Shown one piece after another: positions 8,907 through 20,678 of a stretch of 64,000 nt of DNA. A program made the position numbers and the translations under genes. How positions within the stretch are numbered: the stretch's first letter is position 1; each line of letters opens with the position of its first letter. A model generated the notes under the pieces. That model worked only from the letters and a program-made list of their open reading frames with translations. It was not told the origin of the DNA and searched no databases. Source of the stretch: Chimaeribacter arupi (GTDB lineage: Bacteria; Pseudomonadota; Gammaproteobacteria; Enterobacterales; Enterobacteriaceae); NCBI RefSeq assembly GCF_002858805.1, contig NZ_PJZI01000012.1, forward strand, positions 62,001 to 126,000, written 5' to 3'.

Positions 8907-10058
8907 ATGACCACTGACTACTGCGCCGGGCAACCTGCGCCGGGCATTGCGCAACAGATCGCCACCCGTGTGACGTTTTTTGTCGCCGGGTTCGGGATGT
9001 CCGCCTGGGCGCCGCTGGTGCCGTTTGTGAAAGCGCGGCTGGCGATTAACGACGCGTCACTCGGCCTGCTGCTGCTCTGCATCGGGGCCGGCTCCATGCT
9101 GGGGATGCCGCTGACCGGCGTCTTGACCGGCCGCCTGGGGTGCCGTTGGGTAATTATGCTGGCGGCCGCGCTCATCTGCCTGGACCTGCCGCTGCTGGCA
9201 GTGATGGAGAGCCAGGCCGGGATGGCGCTGGCGCTGCTGCTGTTCGGGGCGGCGATCGGGATGCTCGATGTGTCGATGAATGTCCATGCGGTGCTGGTGG
9301 AGAAAGCCAGCGGGCGGGCGATGATGTCCGGGTTCCACGGCTTTTTCAGCATCGGCAGCATTGCCGGTGCGCTGGGCGTGAGTGCGCTGCTGTGGCTGAC
9401 GCGCTCGCCGCTGTGGGCTGCCCTGGCGGTGGTGGCGGTCACCGTGCTGCTGATGGCCCCGGCGCGCCGCCACCTCTGGCCGCAACATGAGCCACAGTCG
9501 GGGCCGCTGCTGGTGCTGCCGCGCGGCTGGGTGGTGTTTCTCGGTTTCCTCTGTTTTGTGATGTTCCTGCTGGAAGGCGCGATGCTGGACTGGGGCGCGC
9601 TGTTTTTGATCGGCTCACGCGGCGTGGCACCGGAACATGCCGGCATCGGCTATGCCGCTTTTTCGGTGGCGATGACCCTGGGGCGGCTGAACGGTGACCG
9701 CATTGTGCAGGCGCTCGGCCGCTTCCGTGTGCTGCTGTCCGGCAGCCTGTGCGCCGTGGCCGGGCTGCTGCTGGCGATCCTGGTGCCGGGCCTGGTGAGC
9801 GCGCTGGCCGGGTTTGTGCTGGTGGGCATCGGGGCGGCTAACCTGGTGCCGATTATGTTCAGCGCCGCCGGTAACCAGACGGCGATGCCCGCCAACCTGG
9901 CGATCGCCTCAGTCACGACGCTGGGCTACGCCGGTATTCTGGCCGGGCCGGCGCTGATTGGTTTTATTGCCCAATTGAGTAATTTGTCGGTGGCCTTTGC
10001 CTGCGTGGCCGCCCTGATGCTGGTAGTCACTGCCAGCGCCAGATTCGTGACGCGGTAA
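8907..10058 (+). CDS. MFS transporter, YbjJ-like
   Basis: A 383-residue inner-membrane transporter with about 12 hydrophobic helices. MFS hallmarks include the loop 2-3 segment GVLTGRLGCRW and an early AxxP stretch (SAWAPLVPFVKARL). The central segment GAAIGMLDVSMNVHAV followed by SGFHGFFSIGSIAGA is typical of YbjJ-type carriers, whose substrate is not firmly known. The ATG at 8907 was chosen over the longer frame from 8736, which overlaps the DUF4186 gene out of frame. A FadR/GntR-like palindrome precedes it, hinting at control by an acid-responsive repressor. It ends 22 bp before rcsD and may be cotranscribed into it. Family confident, substrate not. Confidence 0.8.
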   Translation: MTTDYCAGQPAPGIAQQIATRVTFFVAGFGMSAWAPLVPFVKARLAINDASLGLLLLCIGAGSMLGMPLTGVLTGRLGCRWVIMLAAALICLDLPLLAVMESQAGMALALLLFGAAIGMLDVSMNVHAVLVEKASGRAMMSGFHGFFSIGSIAGALGVSALLWLTRSPLWAALAVVAVTVLLMAPARRHLWPQHEPQSGPLLVLPRGWVVFLGFLCFVMFLLEGAMLDWGALFLIGSRGVAPEHAGIGYAAFSVAMTLGRLNGDRIVQALGRFRVLLSGSLCAVAGLLLAILVPGLVSALAGFVLVGIGAANLVPIMFSAAGNQTAMPANLAIASVTTLGYAGILAGPALIGFIAQLSNLSVAFACVAALMLVVTASARFVTR

Positions 10059-10080
10059 TCAAGGATCCCTATTCACTTTT

Positions 10081-12774
10081 ATGCAAAAGTATTTGTCATT
10101 GACGTCTACCAATATCACCCGGTTTTTTCTGGTGTTTATCCTGTTGCTCACCACCGGGATTGGGATATATGGGTATAACTACACCACGGCGTATCTGAAC
10201 GATAAAAAGCACGTGCTGGAGAACATCGCCGGCCGGATGCAGCAGCGGATCGATATTTACCGCTATAACACCTACCAGATTTACGACAACTATACCGGCA
10301 GCCCGCAAGGGGAGAGCGCGACACCGGCGCAGGAGATCCGCCTGCGGCCGGACGTGTTCTATGTGCAGAAACCGCACCGCAAAACCGACGCGGTGATTTT
10401 CGGCAACCATGAGAGCGCCACCCTGGATTTGACCCTGCAGGTGTCGAACTACCTCGACATGCAGTGGGGCGGCAAGCCGCAGACCTACACCATGTACTAC
10501 CTGAACGGGCAGGATAACAGCCTGATCATGGTCACCACCCAGCCGTTGCAGGAGCTGACGTCGCGCTTCAAGGAGAATTACCTCACCACTTCCGCCGACG
10601 CACGCCGCAATGAGATGCTGCAACAGGCCAATACGCTGGATGAGCGCGAGAGCTTCTCGACCCTGCGCAAATCCCGCTTCAGCAATGACATGTTCTTCTC
10701 GCTGCGCACCACCTTTAATAACCCCGGCCATCTGGCGACGGTGATCGCCTTTGACCTGCCGGTGAACGACCTGCTGCCGGCCAACCTGGCGCGCGCCAAT
10801 TTCCAGTTGCGCGAACCCACGGCACCGGCCGGCGAAGGTGAGGCCGACAATAACGGCAGCAACACGCAGGTGACGCGCACCGGCTGGTGGCTTGATTTCT
10901 CCACGCCGCTCGCCAACGCGCCGTTAGAGGTGGTATACCGCGTTCCCCTGCCGGGCCTGGCGCTGGATATGCTGCACAACAACAGCTGGCTGCTGCTGAT
11001 TAACCTGGCGCTGCTGGGGATGGCGATGAGCGGCATCTACTTTATCCGCCATCAGTTTATCCGCCCGAGTGAGAACATGGCGGCGCAACTGCGCGCCCAG
11101 CAGGCGCTGAACCAGGAGATTGTCTCCAGCCTGCCGACCGGGCTGCTGGTGTATAACTTCGGCAGCAACAGTGTGGTCGCCAGCAATAAGATTGCCGACC
11201 ACCTGTTGCCGCACCTCAGCCTGCAAAAGATCGCCGCGATGGCGGAGCAGCACCACGGCACCATTCAGGCCACGGTGAACAATGAGGTGTATGAGATCCG
11301 CATGTTGCGCAGCAAGTTTGCGCCGGAAACCTACCTGTTCCTGCTGCATGACCAGGACAAAGAGGTGATGGTCAACAAGAAGCTGCAACAGGCGCGGCGC
11401 GAATATGAGAAGAACCTCCAGGCACGCAAACTGATGCTGCATAACCTGGGGATCGAGCTGAACCAGCCGCTCAACACCATCCATGCGCTCTCCACCGCCC
11501 TCCAGGAAGCCCCGGACAACGAGCGGCAGCCGCTGCTGGATGACCTGGCGTATGAGTCGCAGTCGGTGCTGACGCTGATTGACAACATCACCCTGCTGAC
11601 CCGGCTGGAAACCCAGGACTGGCAGCCGTCCCGCCACCAGTTCTCCCTCTCCGGGATGGTGGATGAACTGCTGCTGGAGACGCTGCCGGCACTGAACCGC
11701 AAAGGGCTGTCGCTGTTCAACCACTTCCAGCTTGATGCGACGCAGAACTACATCGGCGACGTACAGGCGCTGAAGAAAGTGCTGTCGCTGCTGCTGGACT
11801 ACGCGATCGTCACTACCGCGTTCGGCAAGATCTCGCTGATTGTGGAGAGTGAGCCGCAACAGCCTGAGCAACTGATTTTCCACATCACCGACACCGGCAG
11901 CGGCATCTCCAAAGAGGAGATCCGTAACCTGAACTACCCGTTCCTCAGCCAGACGCTGATCGACCGCTTCAACCACGGTTCCGGCCTCACCTTCTTCCTG
12001 TGCAACCAGTTGTGCAAGAAGCTGAACGGCCAGCTGGAGATCCGCAGCAAGGCGGATATCGGCACGCGTTATACCGTGCGCATCCTGCTGGGGATCGAGC
12101 CGCGTGACGAGGAAGAGAGCGAAAAACTGTTGGATGACGTGACGGTATTGCTGGATGTGACCTCGGAAGAGGTGCGCTCGATCGTCACCCGGCTGCTGGC
12201 CGGATACGGTGCAAACTGTATTACCGCAGAGGATAGACAGATTAGTCGTGATTATGATGTCATGTTGACAGATAATCCCCATCACTGTGATCGCTACACT
12301 TTGTTGCTCTCCAGCGACGAGGCGGGCTTCCAACAGTTGCAGCGGGATTATATTCGCGTGAATTATAATATCAGCAGCGCTGTCATTGATGCCATTCTGG
12401 TGCTGATCGAGCAACAGATGGCGGCCACCGTTGACAGCCCGGCCCCAGAGAGCACCCTGGGCGACGACACCCAGGATTACCGGGCGCAGCTTGAGGCCAG
12501 CGATTACTACGCGCTGTTCACCGAGACCGTCCCGGAGGACCTGGAAAAACTGCATAGCGAAAGCCAGCAACATGATTTCACAGCACTTTCTCAGACTGCA
12601 CATCGCCTGAAGGGGGTTTTTGCCATGTTGAATCTGACCCCCGGCAAAGTATTATGTGAAACGTTAGAACAGCATATTGTTGAAACCGATATGCTGAAAA
12701 TCGAGAATAACATCAGTCAGATTGATCATTTTGTCAGCAGACTGCTACAGCAAGGTAGCCAAAACCATGAATAA
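10081..12774 (+). CDS. rcsD: RcsD phosphotransferase of the Rcs phosphorelay
   Basis: An 897-residue inner-membrane protein that passes phosphate from RcsC to RcsB. Transmembrane helix 1 is at about residues 13-31 and helix 2 at about 298-320, bounding a periplasmic sensor region. The cytoplasmic part has a degenerate kinase-like module in which the usual phospho-accepting histidine is absent (NLGIELNQPLNTIHAL in place of SHELRTP). A receiver-like ABL segment follows, then an HPt domain with His841 in TAHRLKG. It overlaps rcsB by 8 bp, so translation is probably coupled. The 3' third, about 12200-12380, is distinctly AT-richer than the rest. The Shine-Dalgarno before the ATG is poor; the start is supported by the N-terminal TM helix. 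Confidence 0.96.
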   Translation: MQKYLSLTSTNITRFFLVFILLLTTGIGIYGYNYTTAYLNDKKHVLENIAGRMQQRIDIYRYNTYQIYDNYTGSPQGESATPAQEIRLRPDVFYVQKPHRKTDAVIFGNHESATLDLTLQVSNYLDMQWGGKPQTYTMYYLNGQDNSLIMVTTQPLQELTSRFKENYLTTSADARRNEMLQQANTLDERESFSTLRKSRFSNDMFFSLRTTFNNPGHLATVIAFDLPVNDLLPANLARANFQLREPTAPAGEGEADNNGSNTQVTRTGWWLDFSTPLANAPLEVVYRVPLPGLALDMLHNNSWLLLINLALLGMAMSGIYFIRHQFIRPSENMAAQLRAQQALNQEIVSSLPTGLLVYNFGSNSVVASNKIADHLLPHLSLQKIAAMAEQHHGTIQATVNNEVYEIRMLRSKFAPETYLFLLHDQDKEVMVNKKLQQARREYEKNLQARKLMLHNLGIELNQPLNTIHALSTALQEAPDNERQPLLDDLAYESQSVLTLIDNITLLTRLETQDWQPSRHQFSLSGMVDELLLETLPALNRKGLSLFNHFQLDATQNYIGDVQALKKVLSLLLDYAIVTTAFGKISLIVESEPQQPEQLIFHITDTGSGISKEEIRNLNYPFLSQTLIDRFNHGSGLTFFLCNQLCKKLNGQLEIRSKADIGTRYTVRILLGIEPRDEEESEKLLDDVTVLLDVTSEEVRSIVTRLLAGYGANCITAEDRQISRDYDVMLTDNPHHCDRYTLLLSSDEAGFQQLQRDYIRVNYNISSAVIDAILVLIEQQMAATVDSPAPESTLGDDTQDYRAQLEASDYYALFTETVPEDLEKLHSESQQHDFTALSQTAHRLKGVFAMLNLTPGKVLCETLEQHIVETDMLKIENNISQIDHFVSRLLQQGSQNHE
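12364..12369 (+). promoter_or_regulatory. Candidate -10 element for an internal rcsB promoter
   Basis: A perfect TATAAT lies in the AT-rich 3' part of rcsD, about 400 bp before rcsB. In E. coli an internal promoter in rcsD drives rcsB. No good -35 is seen at 16-18 bp; the nearest, TTGCAG at 12337, is 21 bp away. Tentative. Confidence 0.3.
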
Positions 12775-13417
12775 CCTGAACGTAATTATTGCCGATGACC
12801 ACCCTATTGTTCTGTTTGGCATCAAAAAGTCACTGGAACAGATAGAGTGGGTGAATGTGGTTGGGGAGTTTGAGGACTCCACCGCGCTGATTAACAATCT
12901 GGCGAAACTGGACGCCAACGTACTGGTCACCGATCTCTCGATGCCGGGCGAGAAGTACGGCGACGGCATTACGCTAATCAAGTACATCAAACGCCACTAC
13001 CCGCAACTGGCGATCATTGTACTGACCATGAACAACAACCCGGCGATCCTGAGCGCCGTGCTGGATCTGGACATCGAAGGCATTGTGCTGAAACAGGGTG
13101 CGCCGACCGATCTGCCGAAAGCGCTGGCCGCCCTGCAAAAAGGCAAGAAGTTCACGCCGGAGAGCGTCTCCAAGCTGCTGGAGAAGATCAGTGCCAACGG
13201 TTACGGCGACAAGCGCCTGTCACCGAAGGAGAGCGAAGTGCTGCGCCTGTTCGCCGAAGGCTTCCTGGTGACTGAGATCGCCAAAAAGCTGAACCGCAGC
13301 ATCAAAACCATCAGCAGCCAGAAGAAGTCGGCGATGATGAAGCTGGGCGTGGACAACGACATCGCCCTGCTCAACTACCTCTCTTCCGTCAGCACCACCC
13401 CGGTGGATCGCGGCTGA
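12767..13417 (+). CDS. rcsB: RcsB response regulator
   Basis: A 216-residue LuxR/FixJ-type response regulator. Residues 1-125 are the receiver, with acidic pocket Asp10/Asp11 and phospho-accepting Asp56 in VTDLSMPG. Residues about 150-210 form the DNA-binding helix-turn-helix (LSPKESEVLRLFAEGF, then IAKKLNRSIKTISSQK). It receives phosphate from the RcsD HPt domain and controls capsule, motility and envelope-stress genes. The start at 12767 (MNNLNVII) is the conserved one; the frame extends upstream to 12722 within rcsD. Length and sequence are nearly invariant in the order. Confidence 0.98.
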   Translation: MNNLNVIIADDHPIVLFGIKKSLEQIEWVNVVGEFEDSTALINNLAKLDANVLVTDLSMPGEKYGDGITLIKYIKRHYPQLAIIVLTMNNNPAILSAVLDLDIEGIVLKQGAPTDLPKALAALQKGKKFTPESVSKLLEKISANGYGDKRLSPKESEVLRLFAEGFLVTEIAKKLNRSIKTISSQKKSAMMKLGVDNDIALLNYLSSVSTTPVDRG

Positions 13418-13435
13418 TAACCCCGTCAGAAAAAC

Positions 13436-13462
13436 AAAAAGCGCCCAATGGGCGCTTTTTTT
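13436..13462. terminator. Bidirectional terminator between rcsB and rcsC
   Basis: GCGCCC and GGGCGC surround an AAT loop, with an A-tract before and a T7 run after. It serves the convergent rcsB (plus) and rcsC (minus) transcripts. Confidence 0.85.
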
Positions 13463-13492
13463 ATGGTGCGTTGATCGCGGTGGCAGGCGGCA

Positions 13493-16429
13493 TCACGCCG
13501 GGACGTCACCGCCCTGCTCTGCGTCAGCGGCTTCGCGTTCGGCGCGTTCGCGGGCGCGCTGTTCAGCCTGGCGGATCTGGCGGGTACGCGCGCTGTAGTA
13601 CGCAAGCGTGGTGCGCAGGGTGTCGAGGGTCACCGGTTTGGAGAGGCAGTTGTCCATGCCCGCTTCAATACAGCGCTGCTTCTCTTCTGCCAGCGCGTTG
13701 GCGGTAACGCCGATCACCGGCCGGATGTAGTCCATCTGCCGCAGGCGCTGCGTCAGGCGGTAGCCGTCCATTTTCGGCATGTTGACGTCCGTCAGCACAA
13801 TATCAATGGTGTTGCAGCGCATCACCTCCAGCGCGTCCAGCCCGTCGTTGGCGGTCAGGATCTGGTAACCGAGCGAGCCGAGCTGGTCGGCCAGCAGGCG
13901 GCGGTTGATCGGGTGGTCATCCACCACCAGCAACTGGATTTCATGGTTCGCCTGCTGCGCTTCGGTGTTGACCACCGGCAGTTGCAGCATCGCGCGCGCG
14001 TTGCCCTCGTCCAGCTGGTAGAGGCGGTTGAACAGGCTGGTCAGCTCCAGCGGGGTCGAGGTGCTGTGCAGCCAGTAGCCTGGGCGCGTCTCCACCGGCG
14101 GGCCGATGTGCTCCAGGGAAAACTCAATCTGCGCCAGCAATGACAGCGGATGGTTCAGCGCATAGTCAGCAAGCAGGATGTCACTTTCATAGGTGATCAT
14201 GCCCGGCTGGTAGCGCACCACGTCCGCCCCGTGCTGTTTCAGCATCGGCTCCAGGTAGTCCTCCAGCCGCGCATTGCGCACAGACAGGATAATGCGTTTC
14301 CCCTGCCACAAGGTGCCGTCCGGCGGCGTGGCGAATTTGGCGTCGTACATCGGCAGGCGCACGGTGAACAGGCTGCCCAGCCCCGGCTCCGACTCCACGC
14401 CGATGTCACCATCCATCAGGTTGATCAGCTTCTCACAGATCGCCAGCCCCAGCCCGGTGCCCTGGAAGTGGCGCTGCACGCCGGTGCCGACCTGGAAGAA
14501 CGGGTCAAACAGCCGCGGGATCTCTTTCGCCGGGATACCGACGCCGGTATCCCGCACGCGGAACTCCAGGTAGTTATCCCGCGTGCAGGCATGAAGCACG
14601 ATGCAGCCGGTATCGGTGAATTTGATCGCGTTATTGAGGATGTTGGAGAGCACCTGCTGTAACCGCACCGGGTCACCGGAGAGGAACTCCGGCACATCGT
14701 GCTCGATAAAGCAGTAGAGGCCCAGGCGCTTTTTCACCACCAGCGGCAAATAGTTGCCGGCGATGTGGGTAATCACTTCCCGGCAGGAGAACTCGCGCGG
14801 CTCAATCTTCAGCTGTTCAGACTCAATCTTCGAGAAGTCGAGGATGTCGCTGATGATTTTCAGCAGCAGGCCGGAGGAGTTGTTCATCGCCGTGACCAGC
14901 CGGTCAACGCCTTCCGGCAGCCCTTTGGTCTGCAACAGATCCAGGTTGCCGATGATGCCGTACAGCGGCGTGCGCAGCTCATGGCTGACGGTGGCCAGGA
15001 ACATCGATTTCGACTGGCTCGCCTGCTCGGCGGCGTTGGCCATCTCCTGCAACGACTCTTCCATCTTCACGCGCGCGCTGACGTCCACCAGCACGCAGAT
15101 CGCCACGTCCTCGTTGCGGTAGCGCGAATGCACAAAGCTCAGTTGCAGGTTGTTGTTATTGCTGGTGATCACATCCACAAAGTTAACCTGCTGATCGCAG
15201 ATGATGCGCGTGATGCGCTGGCGATCCTCGTGGGTCAGCATGTTGATATAGTTATGCGCCAGCTCATTACTGAGGATGTTCACGCCGTCACTGATGCGCA
15301 AAATAGAGATGCCGACCGGTGCCGACGCCACAATTTTGTGGTTGAACTGCTCGTTCTCCTCCAGCCGGAAGGCGTTCTCTTCCGCCGGGAAGAACATTTT
15401 GCGCTCAAACAGCCACGCCAGCGTGAACAGCAGGATCGCCGAGAAGATGTTCAGCAGGAAGGCGTTGAGGATCAGGATTTTAAAGCGGTCCAGCAGGGTG
15501 CGCACCGGCAGCGAGTAGACAATGCTGAGCGTCGACGGTTGCAGGCTCTTTTTCATGATCAGGTCGTTATACCCGTTCACGTAGCCAAAGTAGCTGGCGG
15601 CGTCCGGGTAGCGGCCCAGCATCGAGATGTAGCGCTCCCCTTCGCTGAAGCGCAGCAGCGGCTCGTTGGACGGCCCCAGCAGCGTGACGCCAATCGGCAG
15701 GGCGCTCGGGCTGGAGAAATCTTCCAGCCGCAGGATCTGCTCGATACCGATCAGCGCCTCGAGTTTGTTGCCCACGTAGATCGGTGCCAGCACATAGAGG
15801 TAGCCGACGTCGGCGCGCGGGCCGGGGCTGACCCAGTAAAGGTTGTTGTCTTTCTCTTTGTTCTTGGCATTGCGGAATTTCAGGATGCGCTCATGCAGCG
15901 ATTTCAGCACATTTTCGTGGTCGATGGGCCGCGTGGTGTTGTTGATGTTGAAATCGGCCATGCAGAGGCTGTCGCCGCCGATGAAGAACACCCGGTTCAG
16001 GTCATAGGCGGCGGAGAAATTATCTTTCCAGTAATGCACGGTGTTGCTCAGCGACTGGAGCGAGTTGCGGTAGTCACCGTTGAGCTGGGCACAGTCGGAA
16101 TCACTGAACAGCGGGTAGATGCGCGGCTGGTTGGTTTTCCCGGCAAACACCCCGTTCAGGATGTCGAGGCCGTTGACCGCGCCGCTGAGGCGGTTCTCCG
16201 CCATATAGCGGATATCGCGCATGATGTCCGCCGAATGGCGGAAGTAACTCTGGGCCTGATCGTAGTTGAGGTAATACTCCTGGCGGATTTGCGACTCTTT
16301 TTCGTGGAAGATATTCAGGATGTAAAAGGTAGTCAGCAACGCGCCCAGCGACCAGAGCATAATGGCCAGCACCCGGAACAAGTAACGGGAAATTTTCAGC
16401 GTTGTGCGGAACGAAGCCAGATATTTCAA
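13493..16429 (-). CDS. rcsC: RcsC hybrid sensor histidine kinase
   Basis: A 978-residue inner-membrane hybrid kinase that starts the Rcs phosphorelay. TM1 is at about residues 18-40, a periplasmic domain follows to about 312, and TM2 is at about 317-342. A PAS-like linker precedes the HisKA domain with phospho-His483 (ATVSHELRTPL). The ATPase domain shows DTGVGIPAKE and GTGLGLAI boxes. The C-terminal receiver has Asp881 in VLTDVNMPKMDGY. After the receiver there is a charged tail of about 25 residues (RQAEQRARERAEREAADAEQ), making the protein longer than the roughly 950 residues usual in E. coli. It is convergent with rcsB and lies directly downstream of gyrA on the same strand. Confidence 0.97.
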   Translation of the reverse strand: MKYLASFRTTLKISRYLFRVLAIMLWSLGALLTTFYILNIFHEKESQIRQEYYLNYDQAQSYFRHSADIMRDIRYMAENRLSGAVNGLDILNGVFAGKTNQPRIYPLFSDSDCAQLNGDYRNSLQSLSNTVHYWKDNFSAAYDLNRVFFIGGDSLCMADFNINNTTRPIDHENVLKSLHERILKFRNAKNKEKDNNLYWVSPGPRADVGYLYVLAPIYVGNKLEALIGIEQILRLEDFSSPSALPIGVTLLGPSNEPLLRFSEGERYISMLGRYPDAASYFGYVNGYNDLIMKKSLQPSTLSIVYSLPVRTLLDRFKILILNAFLLNIFSAILLFTLAWLFERKMFFPAEENAFRLEENEQFNHKIVASAPVGISILRISDGVNILSNELAHNYINMLTHEDRQRITRIICDQQVNFVDVITSNNNNLQLSFVHSRYRNEDVAICVLVDVSARVKMEESLQEMANAAEQASQSKSMFLATVSHELRTPLYGIIGNLDLLQTKGLPEGVDRLVTAMNNSSGLLLKIISDILDFSKIESEQLKIEPREFSCREVITHIAGNYLPLVVKKRLGLYCFIEHDVPEFLSGDPVRLQQVLSNILNNAIKFTDTGCIVLHACTRDNYLEFRVRDTGVGIPAKEIPRLFDPFFQVGTGVQRHFQGTGLGLAICEKLINLMDGDIGVESEPGLGSLFTVRLPMYDAKFATPPDGTLWQGKRIILSVRNARLEDYLEPMLKQHGADVVRYQPGMITYESDILLADYALNHPLSLLAQIEFSLEHIGPPVETRPGYWLHSTSTPLELTSLFNRLYQLDEGNARAMLQLPVVNTEAQQANHEIQLLVVDDHPINRRLLADQLGSLGYQILTANDGLDALEVMRCNTIDIVLTDVNMPKMDGYRLTQRLRQMDYIRPVIGVTANALAEEKQRCIEAGMDNCLSKPVTLDTLRTTLAYYSARTRQIRQAEQRARERAEREAADAEQGGDVPA

Positions 16430-16500
16430 TCGGATACCATCTTAATGTGTCAGGCTAATCAGGGCAGGCAGCGAACAGAATACACTACCGATCCGCCATA

Positions 16501-16525
16501 AAAAAGCCAGCCCGCAGGCTGGCTT
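16501..16525 (-). terminator. gyrA terminator
   Basis: AAGCCAGCC and GGCTGGCTT form a 9-bp stem with a CGCA loop, followed on the minus strand by a T6 run. It lies about 50 nt after the gyrA stop codon. Confidence 0.85.
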
Positions 16526-16574
16526 CAAGATGCATGGGCGGGGAGAGGCTCCGCCGCCCGGTGTCGTCACGCCA

Positions 16575-19241
<2,667 letters not shown>

Positions 19242-19291
19242 CTACTGAATGGTTCATCTGCCCGCTGCCTGTGGATAGGCAAAGGTGTAAA

Positions 19292-19300
19292 ACTATACCA
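19292..19300 (-). promoter_or_regulatory. Candidate extended -10 promoter of gyrA
   Basis: On the minus strand TGGTATAGT is an extended -10 (TGN plus TATAGT), placing the transcript start about 60 nt before the gyrA ATG. No convincing -35 is seen, as is common for extended -10 promoters. Confidence 0.45.
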
Positions 19301-19406
19301 CAAACCGCCCATTCGTGGGAAACAAAGGCACCATTATGCCCCGGTTTTCATGCCTTTCCGGTGCAGGGGGCGCGCCACAAATCTGCCGCCGCGCCGCAGT
19401 AATATG

Positions 19407-19412
19407 TATAAT
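19407..19412 (+). promoter_or_regulatory. Candidate ubiG -10 element
   Basis: A perfect TATAAT lies 35 bp before the ubiG ATG and ahead of an AGGAG Shine-Dalgarno. The matching -35 region is GC-rich and poor. Confidence 0.4.
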
Positions 19413-19446
19413 CCGGAATATTGAGGTTTAAGGAGTGATAAAGCCG

Positions 19447-20187
19447 ATGAATGAACATCTGTCTGCACAGGCCGCTGCGCCACAAAACGTTGACCAGAAC
19501 GAGATCGCCAAATTTGAGGCCGTGGCCTCACGCTGGTGGGACCTGGAAGGGGAATTCAAGCCGCTGCACCGCATCAACCCGCTGCGCCTGAATTACATCA
19601 TCACCCGCGCTGACGGCATTTTCGGCAAGAAAGTGCTGGATGTCGGCTGCGGCGGCGGCATCCTGGCGGAAAGCATGGCGCGCGAGGGCGCGGACGTCAC
19701 CGGGCTGGACATGGGTGCCGAGCCGTTACAGGTGGCGCGCCTGCATGCGCTGGAAGCGGGCGTCACGCTCAATTACGTGCAGGAGACGGTCGAGGCGCAC
19801 GCCGAAGCCAACCCGCAGCAGTATGACGTGGTGACCTGTATGGAGATGCTGGAGCACGTGCCGGACCCGGCCTCGGTGGTGATCGCCTGCGCGAAACTGG
19901 TGAAACCGGGCGGCCATGTCTTCTTCTCCACCCTGAACCGCAACAATAAAGCCTGGCTGATGGCGATTGTCGGCGCGGAATATGTGCTGAAGATGGTGCC
20001 GAAAGGCACGCACGACATCAAAAAGTTCATCAAACCGTCTGAGCTGCTGCACTGGGTAGACCATACGCCGCTGGTGGAGCGCCACATCATCGGGCTGCAT
20101 TACAACCCGCTGACCAACCACTTCAGGCTGGCACCGAATGTGGACGTCAACTACATGGTGCACACCCAGTACCCGGCCCCGGTCTGA
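19447..20187 (+). CDS. ubiG: UbiG, ubiquinone biosynthesis O-methyltransferase
   Basis: A 246-residue SAM-dependent methyltransferase that carries out both O-methylation steps of ubiquinone synthesis. SAM motif I is [13 protein letters not shown] at about residues 63-75, followed by the acidic VTGLDMG. The later segment [11 protein letters not shown] is typical of the family. I chose the ATG at 19447 (MNEHLSAQ); the frame also contains a GTG at 19435, but that lies inside the AGGAG Shine-Dalgarno sequence. It is monocistronic, divergent from gyrA, and followed by a 490-bp gap before nrdA. Confidence 0.97.
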   Translation: MNEHLSAQAAAPQNVDQNEIAKFEAVASRWWDLEGEFKPLHRINPLRLNYIITRADGIFGKKVLDVGCGGGILAESMAREGADVTGLDMGAEPLQVARLHALEAGVTLNYVQETVEAHAEANPQQYDVVTCMEMLEHVPDPASVVIACAKLVKPGGHVFFSTLNRNNKAWLMAIVGAEYVLKMVPKGTHDIKKFIKPSELLHWVDHTPLVERHIIGLHYNPLTNHFRLAPNVDVNYMVHTQYPAPV

Positions 20188-20486
20188 CCGGCGCTCTGCC
20201 ATATTTCATGCCGTACCGCCAGCGCTTTTTTAGGAATTACCGCAGCCCGGCGGGCGGCATATCCGAATAAATCTTTATTTTTAGGCATTTGGCACGCGCC
20301 GTTGCAGAAATACGCATTTTTAGAATAGTAAACCACATCAATATAGCGATTTTTTCTAACGTTTAATAAATCAGCAGTCGATCAAGTTTTGAAAAAATAT
20401 AAGAATTTCCTATCGAAGATATTGACAGCGCAGCCACGCCAGCGCTGCTGGGCGTTTCACCGTTGCTTCACATTTTAACCCCCAAG

Positions 20487-20495
20487 TTATCCACA
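20487..20495 (+). promoter_or_regulatory. DnaA box
   Basis: TTATCCACA is an exact match to the high-affinity DnaA box. DnaA boxes are known in the E. coli nrdA promoter, where they tie dNTP supply to replication initiation. Confidence 0.75.
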
Positions 20496-20535
20496 ATCTC
20501 CCGTGGTTTTGTCCCCTTGTCAATTCACTGAACTG

Positions 20536-20581
20536 ACACTATCTTGTTAGCCGAACTGACGACACCCACAATATATTGTGT
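20536..20581 (+). promoter_or_regulatory. Pair of NrdR boxes
   Basis: Box 1 is ACACTATCTTGTTAGC (20536-20551, degenerate) and box 2 is CCACAATATATTGTGT (20566-20581, nearly perfect dyad). Their starts are 30 bp apart, close to three helical turns as expected for NrdR. They lie about 100 bp before nrdA and should mediate ATP/dATP-responsive repression. Confidence 0.75.
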
Positions 20582-20678
20582 TTATATCCTGACCAACTGC
20601 CTATACTTCGTTTGCTGCTGCGCACTGTGCTGCGCGGTGCGGCGCTGGCCGTTTATAAACCTTTAAGGTACGCACCCC

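Larger units (their letters stand above)
20188..20678. promoter_or_regulatory. ubiG-nrdA intergenic and nrdA control region
   Basis: No gene is visible. The left half holds a weak ubiG terminator (GCGCT ... AGCGC followed by TTTTTT, with a long loop, near 20193-20232) and an AT-rich stretch. The right half carries a DnaA box and two NrdR boxes, listed separately. TATACT at 20602-20607 is a possible nrdA -10 just downstream of NrdR box 2. The nrdA Shine-Dalgarno is AAGG. Confidence 0.6.

Noticed and set aside
14699-16501. Plus-strand frame of 600 codons opposite rcsC, and similar frames opposite gyrA, nrdA, katA and nuo genes
   Set aside because: The opposite-strand gene is a well-known core protein in every case, and the shadow translations are low-complexity with no motifs.
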